DNA from: Phanerochaete sordida
Lineage: Eukaryota; Basidiomycota; Agaricomycetes; Polyporales; Phanerochaetaceae
Direction of reading: 5' to 3'
Assembly: GCA_019973155.2 (NCBI GenBank)
Contig: BPQB01000029.1
Location: 348,158-412,157, forward strand
DNA: 64,000 nt
In this document: one piece after another, positions 57,847-64,000 of the stretch
Layout of the letters: each line of letters begins with the position of its first letter
Numbering within the stretch: the first letter of the stretch is position 1
The notes under the pieces: generated by a model
What the model was told of the DNA's origin: nothing
What the model saw: the letters and a program-made list of their open reading frames with translations, nothing else
The model's database searches: none
Program-made: the position numbers and the translations under genes

Positions 57847-58543
57847 ATGTTCCCGAACACCAGCAGCCCCTCCAGCGCCTCGCTCAGCCCCTGCGACGTC
57901 TTCGCGACGGCGTGCGAGCTCAAGACCCAGCTGGGCGCGCTCGAGCGGCGGTGCACCGAGAATGCTTCCACTGGCGACGAGCTGCGCACGCATCGTGCGG
58001 AGCTGCAGCGCGAGCTGCACGACCTCGAGGTCGTCGCGGACGAGGAGCGCCAGCGCACGCGCGAGGCGCGCCTGGAGCTCGACGAGCTCCGGCAGGCCGC
58101 GGACGCGCACATCATCCCGTTCACGTTCGCGTTCCCCGCTCCAAGCGGCGCAGGTGAGCTGTGCGCGCGCACGCTGTCCGACGCGAAGCTGACTGTGGAA
58201 AATCGTAGCCACAGCGGAGCAGGACGCAGACGAGCCTGAGGGCGCAGACAAGCCTGCGCGGCTCTTCCCGCGGAACGTCATCCCCGAGTCCTGGAAGAAA
58301 CAGCTCGGGCGCACCATCGCACCCAACGTAAAGGCCTACCAGCGCCTCGGAAGCCCTACGCCGCGTAGCGTGTCGGGCCCGGCCGACAGGCAGTATGGCG
58401 CTGCCAGGATGCGCAAGATGCGCCGGGTCCTGTCGGAGAAGGTCAGGGAGAGCGGGTGGAAGGCCCTGCCGCACAAGGCGCACGGGGCAAACGACAGACT
58501 CGTTGCGCGTCCCTTGATCAAGAAGAGCTCGTTGTCTGCCTAG
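57847..58543 (+). CDS. Small coiled-coil protein, unknown, divergent partner
   Basis: Not recognised. Model: 57847..58153, 58209..58543, 213 aa. A coiled coil at about residues 25-90 (KTQLGALERRCTENASTGDE, LRTHRAELQRELHDLEVVAD) is followed by a basic C-terminal half (LFPRNVIPESWKKQLGRTIA, ARMRKMRRVLSEKVRESGWK). Layout (helical N-half, basic C-half) parallels its divergent neighbour, and the two may share the 239-bp promoter. No membrane or secretion signal. Confidence 0.65.
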
Positions 58544-58847
58544 TACTGTGTTGGACGGGATTCTGTCGATAAGGGATTGGATGTATGCGCAGCTCAGATC
58601 CTCCACTACTTGAAGAGTTCAGCGATATGGGTTTGACAGATAAAACTGAAATGCCTGTCGAGTATCGAGTGATGATATCTGAATCTCGAAAGGTAGTGTG
58701 AGTCGTGGGGTCACTTGAAAAGAAGCACACATTCGTACTCACAGCATGATACAGAAGTATACCCCGAAGCAGACGACACCACGTCTGCACAATGTCGGCG
58801 ATTCATTTCTCGTCAATCGCACGGTATCAAGATCTAGCAAGGTGTCG
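58544..58847. other. Convergent 3' region
   Basis: 304 bp between convergent stops. A downstream exon of the BTB gene is possible here, since a strong donor GTGAGT lies near its end. Confidence 0.4.
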
Positions 58848-60404
58848 TCAACGTACTAGGCGAGGATTGTGATCTGAAGCCAAACATCTACTCACCATCT
58901 CGAGATCTTCTGTAGCTTGCTCAATCTGATTTTCTAGTCTGTTCGCCATACCCGCAAGTTCGTCTGCAGAGGGTTTGTAAGACACGTACGCCCGGGCGCT
59001 GTCGTTCCCCCTCCATCTCTCGAGCTCCATCAGGGCCGCGGTTATGCCTGCTCGACGCCCATACGAGCGGACGATGTTGTGCCAGTCCCTTTTCCACGCA
59101 AGGACACTCGCTCCTTCTTCATAATCCTCCATAAACTTGGATATGACAGCGAAAATGGTGTCCTGCGAGACGCGGATGTACCTCAGCAGGCGATGATACT
59201 CGCCTGCGGTGAGGCCAGTCGTGTCCGCGTCTATCATCTCGGTGAGCGTCGACGAGTCCGATACACGAGATGCTGCAGCGGTAGCGGCGTTCGTCCAGCC
59301 TGAATGTAGAGCGATGCGGTACAGTAACAGTGGGTCGACGTCGAGGCACCGCTTCCACTCTGCTTCGTACTGCTTTGCGACTGAGAGCAGGCCAGAGCGT
59401 TCTGCGGCGGTGACAACTCCGGCGCGCAAGTCGGCGAGGAGATGCACGGAAGGCCAATCGGAGACGCTTTGTCCCGGAAGAGGAGGATAAATAAGCTGGA
59501 GAAGCTGGCCGAGTATTCTGCTGTGGTAGCCGGCCTCAAGGATAGGGAGTTTTGAAGTGTGCATTTCGAGAACCTCTGGGCTGTCAAGCAAGGGATATGA
59601 GCCTGAGGTTTCCGTGGAATGGGTATTCAATGAGACAATGAGGCGGTGCACGGGGAAGTCAATCCCGTCCGTCGAGCGAAGGACAAGGTTGGCGTCCGGA
59701 AGCGTGAACGGATAGGAGCGCGAGACACGGTCAGCATCCCATGCCTGGAGATCGCGCTCGCCGTACGCTGATGATATCGAGCGATAAGGGGGAGGGCTGC
59801 AAAAGCGAGTTACTTTCTTGCCATGTATGTAGCGCAAAAGGTTCTGGTAGACCTCTGCCGGTAGATCCTCCATTTCGGGGATAGAGCTCAAGCCTATGCG
59901 CGTCTCGTAGAAGATCCCGTTGTTGTCGTCGTTGCGCATGCGGCCGTCTACACGGGTCTTCCATTCTTTCGCAGCTGCTGCTGCTTCTTCCTCGAGATCG
60001 AGACGCCAGCACATCGTGTACATGGCGAGAGGATAGGCGGGAATGAACGTGGAGACCAGCGCCCGGCAGCTGGATATCGCTTTCACGAGCTCGTACTTGA
60101 TCGCTCCCTCGAGCACCTTCTCGAGTAGGTTAGAGTCCACCGCGGGCTCAGGTATGGGGTAGCAAAATCGGAGGAGTGCATCAAGCGTCTCTGCGTCTTC
60201 GGGAACATCGATGACTGGTCTCTCTGTAGACGCTGTGCTCTCGGCGGGTTGCTGGAGAGAGAACATAGTCCGAAACCACGGCGACGCCAATATGAGGACT
60301 ACTTTATACACGTGGAAATCGGTGCCGTCGGAAGAGCGTAAGATGATATCCCCCTCTTCGTCAAACGGTTCAGCGGCCCATGAAGTAGGCGAGGAGGTAG
60401 ACAT
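58848..60404 (-). CDS. Double BTB/POZ-domain protein
   Basis: Probable Cullin-3 or protein-interaction adaptor of the basidiomycete BTB expansion. Single long exon, 518 aa from MSTSSPTSWAAEPFDEEG. First BTB at about residues 18-90 (GDIILRSSDGTDFHVYKVVL, ASPWFRTMFSLQQP, VIDVPEDAETLDALLRFCYP), then the usual helical part (LLEKVLEGAIKYELVKAISS, YPLAMYTMCWRLDLEEEAAA). A second, weaker BTB half begins near residue 240 (DANLVLRSTDGIDFPVHRLI) with its own helical part (VVTAAERSGLLSVAKQYEAE). The end is uncertain: EDLEMV is followed by a strong donor (GTGAGT), so translation may continue in another exon instead of ending at 58848. Confidence 0.82.
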   Translation of the reverse strand: MSTSSPTSWAAEPFDEEGDIILRSSDGTDFHVYKVVLILASPWFRTMFSLQQPAESTASTERPVIDVPEDAETLDALLRFCYPIPEPAVDSNLLEKVLEGAIKYELVKAISSCRALVSTFIPAYPLAMYTMCWRLDLEEEAAAAAKEWKTRVDGRMRNDDNNGIFYETRIGLSSIPEMEDLPAEVYQNLLRYIHGKKVTRFCSPPPYRSISSAYGERDLQAWDADRVSRSYPFTLPDANLVLRSTDGIDFPVHRLIVSLNTHSTETSGSYPLLDSPEVLEMHTSKLPILEAGYHSRILGQLLQLIYPPLPGQSVSDWPSVHLLADLRAGVVTAAERSGLLSVAKQYEAEWKRCLDVDPLLLYRIALHSGWTNAATAAASRVSDSSTLTEMIDADTTGLTAGEYHRLLRYIRVSQDTIFAVISKFMEDYEEGASVLAWKRDWHNIVRSYGRRAGITAALMELERWRGNDSARAYVSYKPSADELAGMANRLENQIEQATEDLEMVSRCLASDHNPRLVR

Positions 60405-60751
60405 CGCTGTCGAGAGAAGATAGGGGCACAGACACAGTCTGGAATACGGTGAGGATGGTGGGTGGGTCCGACGTCCTAGGGTGCTTGACTTCAAACACAA
60501 AGAATCGACCCACGTGATTTATAACCGTCGGCGAGAGCGTCTACGCGTCTCAATCTACGCGTCTCAAAGTCGACCACAGCAGAGCTCGAGGACGATATCG
60601 CAGTCATACACATCACATCCAATAGACGTAAGACCATTCAATCTGAGAATTGCAGCCATTTTTTCTGAGGCATAGAACACAAAAATGATGGCACAGTACC
60701 AGTACACTGACGGCACCGACTCCGCTCATTCGCTGGCAGGGCGCGCATCGT
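60405..60751. other. Intergenic, promoter of BTB gene
   Basis: 347 bp. Upstream of the double-BTB start and downstream of the BTB-like remnant. No gene seen. Confidence 0.4.
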
Positions 60752-61684
60752 TCACGAAGCTGCGTGGGTACGCTACAGCTCTATCTGAACCATAAACAAC
60801 GGTCACAGCAGAGTTGAAAAATTCTGTACATGTTAAACTTACATTTTCGACAGCATCTTCAGCAATCGCCTGGCATTCAGCGGTTTGGCGCGCCGTGAGG
60901 TCAGTGAGGTGTTCGACCTTACGAAGGTCAAACAATCTGGAGCAACCTGCACTCGGTCTAATCGACGCATATTTTCTTCCCCTCGCAACACGTCGAGCAC
61001 CTCGCGCTCCACCAAAAGCGACGGGATACGACGCGTATTCCGTCCCTCGACGGTCGTGAACCGGCGTGACCCCTCCCATTCCGTCAGTATAATTTGAACT
61101 TGATGGGAAGGTACTGCTATCCGACTCGAAGGGCGCGAAAGAGCGCATGGCGATCGCGATGCAAGCATGAGAGGAGCCGGTAGAAGCGCTCCGTGGAGTG
61201 TGTCTTCACGACCTTCGTATATCTGATCTTCTTCGGTCCTTCGCAGGCCAGCATGGTCGCCGCGTCGCGCAACTCTTTTTCCCACCCTGAGCTAACAGCG
61301 ACGCAGTACATCGGCAGTAGTGTATCGGAAGGTGCTTCGTATTGGGCGAGGCCATCGAAACGTCGCCGACAAGCATCTAAGACTGCTGATAGGCCGTAGC
61401 GTGATGTTGCTACTATGATAGGGTGTGCGGCGTAGAAAATGTTAGCGTCCCCTGCCCTACTGAAACCACGTCAGGATCGCTCGAAGAGGCGGGGCAGCAG
61501 AGCCACGGAAGGGTGCATACCGCAGCGCCGACCTTAAGTTGTACCCTGACTGCGGGAGGTCCGTTGACACAGTAATCAGACGGGGTGGAGTCTTCGTCTG
61601 CAAGGCCATCCGAGCAATTTTCAATGCAAATGACGCTTCCAGTTGAGATTTACGATCTCGATTTAACCAAAGGTAGCGGTTCAT
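60752..61684 (-). pseudogene. BTB-like gene lacking a visible BTB half, probably a remnant
   Basis: The clearest part reads AAHPIIVATSRYGLSAVLDA, CRRRFDGLAQYEAPSD, MYCVAVSSGWEKELRDAATM, STERFYRLLSCLHRDRHALF. This is the pattern of the helical region after the BTB domain in basidiomycete BTB proteins (CxxRF, VY-VA--GWE-E). Further down, LFDLRKVEHLTDLTARQTAE and a possible last intron ending in THAAS lie in another frame. Upstream, a frame at 61457-61684 does not show the expected D-x-x-LRS-DG-DF start and is offset. So either unusual splicing or decay; I favour a partial, decaying copy. Exact limits uncertain. Confidence 0.4.
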
Positions 61685-62026
61685 TAACCTTTAGCTCGCC
61701 AGCGCGGGTGCGGAGGCTATCCGCGCTTAGGCGATGAAGCCGTGATCAGATCCTGCGTGCGACGACGAGCACGCTGACGGGCACAGGTCCCGTATTACTC
61801 CCTCTTCTGCCCCTTTTTGCGCATAGTTTCGGGTACCTCTCGGCCCAATATGCAGACAGCTATGAATGACTCTGATATACAAGGTTATATGGAAACAGAT
61901 GGAAGAAGATAGCCTAAAAGCACAGAAACCAGACGATCGAAGACTGTCGTAGTCTCTTCAGCAGGCTGCAAACCGAAAACTATAGCTGCTGTTACTTTGA
62001 GCCGTGGGACCCACTCCATCGCCCAC
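61685..62026. other. Intergenic
   Basis: 342 bp after the stop of WRIG-family copy 5 and before the BTB-like remnant (both minus strand). No gene seen. Confidence 0.4.
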
Positions 62027-62730
62027 TCAATACCACAAGGACAGTACAGGCTGCCAACTCCCCTTCGAAACATTCTCCAGTGAGTGTAGCGCGATATTCT
62101 CGAAGCGGAGGCCACCCTCTCCAATGCGCCACGAGTCGTATTCCGAGCCGGCGATGATACCGTTCACCTATACCCAGAGATGGTCGAAAAAGAATATCGA
62201 CGCAAGGAGGGACGTTCACAAACTTTCACCATCTTTTGCACGACCTCTGCAACACGCTTGAGGAGCTTGATTTTTGAGATAGGCTGACGGTTCTTCGCAA
62301 AATTCCAGACATTGATCGACCTGACGAAGTCTGGCCTGTCCGGCCACTGTTGGAGGGTTAGAATATATTGGAGACAGGTCACTCGGAAAATTATACTGGC
62401 GTTGATTCTGATTTGAACCTTCTGTCCCGAGCAAAGTGGCACGCCAGGCTCTGTGGACCACTCTTCAGGTAGACTAGTCGGATTAGAGAGGTAGTACGAG
62501 AGGTGGACGCCGACACCTGGAGAGAGCTCGAAGTTGATCGGTTGCTGGCCCCGGAAGCGCTTCTCGCTCTTCGTTGCGATGTAGGGACGTTGGGTTACAA
62601 AAAGCGCAGGAAATGGAAGTTGCTGAACAACAGCATGGCCCGAACACTGGGATGGACTTGGGTCAGCCGGAAGGCGGGCTAGGACACCCGTAGAAGTATA
62701 TGTGCAGAGGCTGGACGGGGTAGACGACAT
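62027..62730 (-). CDS. Orphan WRIG-family protein, copy 5
   Basis: Function unknown. Model: complement of 62027..62167, 62224..62346, 62401..62730, 197 aa, the shortest member, with three exons instead of four. Reads MSSTPSSLCTYTSTGVLARL, GQQPINFELSPGVGVHLSYY, LPEEWSTEPGVPLCSGQKVQ, IRIN, intron starting GCCAGT (so a GC-AG intron), WPDRPDFVRSINVWNFAKNR and PISKIKLLKRVAEVV (123 nt), intron, DSWRIGEGGLRFENIALHSL and VSKGSWQPVLSLWY. It has no N-terminal extension and no DSGYxS motif. A TATATA (62790-62795) lies 60 bp upstream. Confidence 0.8.
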
Positions 62731-62789
62731 CGTATGGGACAGTGAGTGTGGTGCCGGTTGGCGACAGGACTGGGTAGTCCTGCTGGGCT

Positions 62790-62795
62790 TATATA
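62790..62795 (-). promoter_or_regulatory. TATA box of WRIG-family copy 5
   Basis: On the minus strand CTATATAAG lies about 60 bp before the ATG at 62730, the best-placed TATA element of the five family members. Confidence 0.5.
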
Positions 62796-64000
62796 GACCA
62801 GGTTTGCGGCGCCTACTCGAGGCTTGGAGAACGGGTCTCGCAACTGTGCTTGTGGCCTCGTTGTACAGTCATGCAGAAATGATTTTAATGATCCTGTTTC
62901 CATCAATCTAGTCGCGAGTAAACTAACCATGAGGCACGCTGAGCGGCGTCCCAGTGATAGAGAAAGAAGCTCAATGAAGCGATATACATATAAGGTTCAG
63001 GCCGCGCCCCGTACCATAGGACGCGGAAGCGACATCTGACTCAGGCGACGGATTGTCGAGGGTTGTAGGTGAAAGTTGAACCTCCATTCTAGACGACAGC
63101 ACTTATCCACGAGATAATGACCTTTGGTGTGACCGTGCAATGTCGATGCTCGTCAAGAGGGACCATATGTGCTAAGCGTAGGGAAAACACAAATGTTTAT
63201 AGCGCCATTATGAGCACAGATATGGTTGGCCTGGGCCCTGCCGGTTGTCTGCTCCCCCGCTTGATCGGAACAAAAGCGTGGCCGCGAATGACCACACGCA
63301 ACCGACCCCGAAGACACGCGACGTCACACAACCCCGATGTAGCGCGCATGTCGGCCAAAGACAGCACCCGTGCGATGCTGTAAAGCGACGAGATTGAGCT
63401 GGTGATTTACCTGCGAACCGCGATGCCTGTCACCCTCGAATGGGAGATGGAGGTCTGGACTCAGGGTTCTGACTTTTGAGGAGTCGACACGTTGTTTAGA
63501 ATGAAAAGACCCCGTCTCCTAGTTAATGGACGACGTCACGCATCGGGGTCTGTTGGGCTCCTCGAGGCTACTTATCATCGCTACAGAGGCCGCGGTGGTC
63601 TGGACAGGCGGGATGGCCCAAACAAGCAAAATTGCCTAAAAGGGGCAACAGGTTGCACGCAGCAGAGTCTGCTGCGTGACACGTCCGAAACGGGTTTTAC
63701 GGTCGCGATTACTTGCGTTTTGCAGCTCGTCCGCGTGCTATTACCGGCTTTGCATCTGCACGCTCGTTCATAACATCGAGTCTGTCTAGGGCTGACTCCC
63801 AGTGAAAAAGTGCGGCGCTCGAGCAGTCGAGCGACGTCTGTAGTGATTTGCTTGGCCCGGCTCGAAGCCAGAACACCTGGGTCTCAGTGATAAGATAACT
63901 AGCAAGGGTGACCAATACCCCCCGGTTGGACACCCTAACTAGCCCGGAAGGCGTCCTGCCCACTATCAGCGTGATATCCACAGGTGGGCAGGTAACAATG
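62796..64000. other. Gene-poor right edge
   Basis: 1.2 kb with only short frames and no family resemblance on either strand. No tRNA or transposon signature recognised. Confidence 0.45.

Noticed and set aside
1..64000. tRNA, rRNA genes or CRISPR arrays
   Set aside because: No cloverleaf-like block, rRNA core or regularly spaced repeat was found; a covariance-model search would be needed to exclude small RNAs.

Overview
The window reads as nuclear DNA of a mushroom-forming basidiomycete (Agaricomycetes). Supporting this are GC-rich genes split by 48-90 nt GT-AG introns, orthologues of general eukaryotic machinery, and accessory families that I associate with this class: F-box and BTB/POZ proteins, RlpA-like secreted proteins and small lineage-specific families. 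The exact order is a guess. Gene models below were built by hand from splice signals, reading-frame continuity and comparison between paralogues. Almost all exon lengths close to an intact frame.

Left part (1-16.4 kb) is mostly a conserved housekeeping block: a partial short-chain dehydrogenase; beta-adaptin head-to-head with the exosome subunit RRP41; an orphan two-part protein (first 'KWNWKR' paralogue); a DUF924 protein; an F-box-like protein; the SWI/SNF-RSC subunit SWP73/BAF60; the Arp2/3 subunit ARPC5; and a large F-box/WD40/UIM protein resembling Ufo1.

Middle part (17-36 kb) alternates secreted RlpA-like genes and accessory genes with housekeeping genes. It holds an intact RlpA gene, a gene-poor stretch with one 'WRIG family' gene, a dead RlpA copy, an F-box gene head-to-head with the SNase-domain gene LCL3, the second KWNWKR paralogue, the diflavin reductase TAH18, a BAR-SH3 protein and a second intact RlpA gene.

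Right part (36-64 kb) is accessory. Three WRIG-family genes stand in tandem (38.7-45.3 kb), followed by a LARGE-type glycosyltransferase (GT49). Next comes a cluster of four NTF2-like small proteins (48.2-56.8 kb) with a cysteine-rich small gene inside it. Two coiled-coil genes are divergently arranged, then a double-BTB protein, a BTB-like remnant and a fifth WRIG-family gene. Long stretches between them show no gene I can support.

The best candidates for undescribed biology are three families that I cannot match to a named domain, or match only by fold. (1) The WRIG family has five intact members sharing one exon of exactly 123 nt, two of them with GC-AG introns at the same place. (2) The NTF2-like cluster has four members, three with an identical 264-nt first exon. 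(3) The KWNWKR pair joins a conserved N-terminal domain to a Gly/Ala-rich hydrophobic tail that looks membrane-active.
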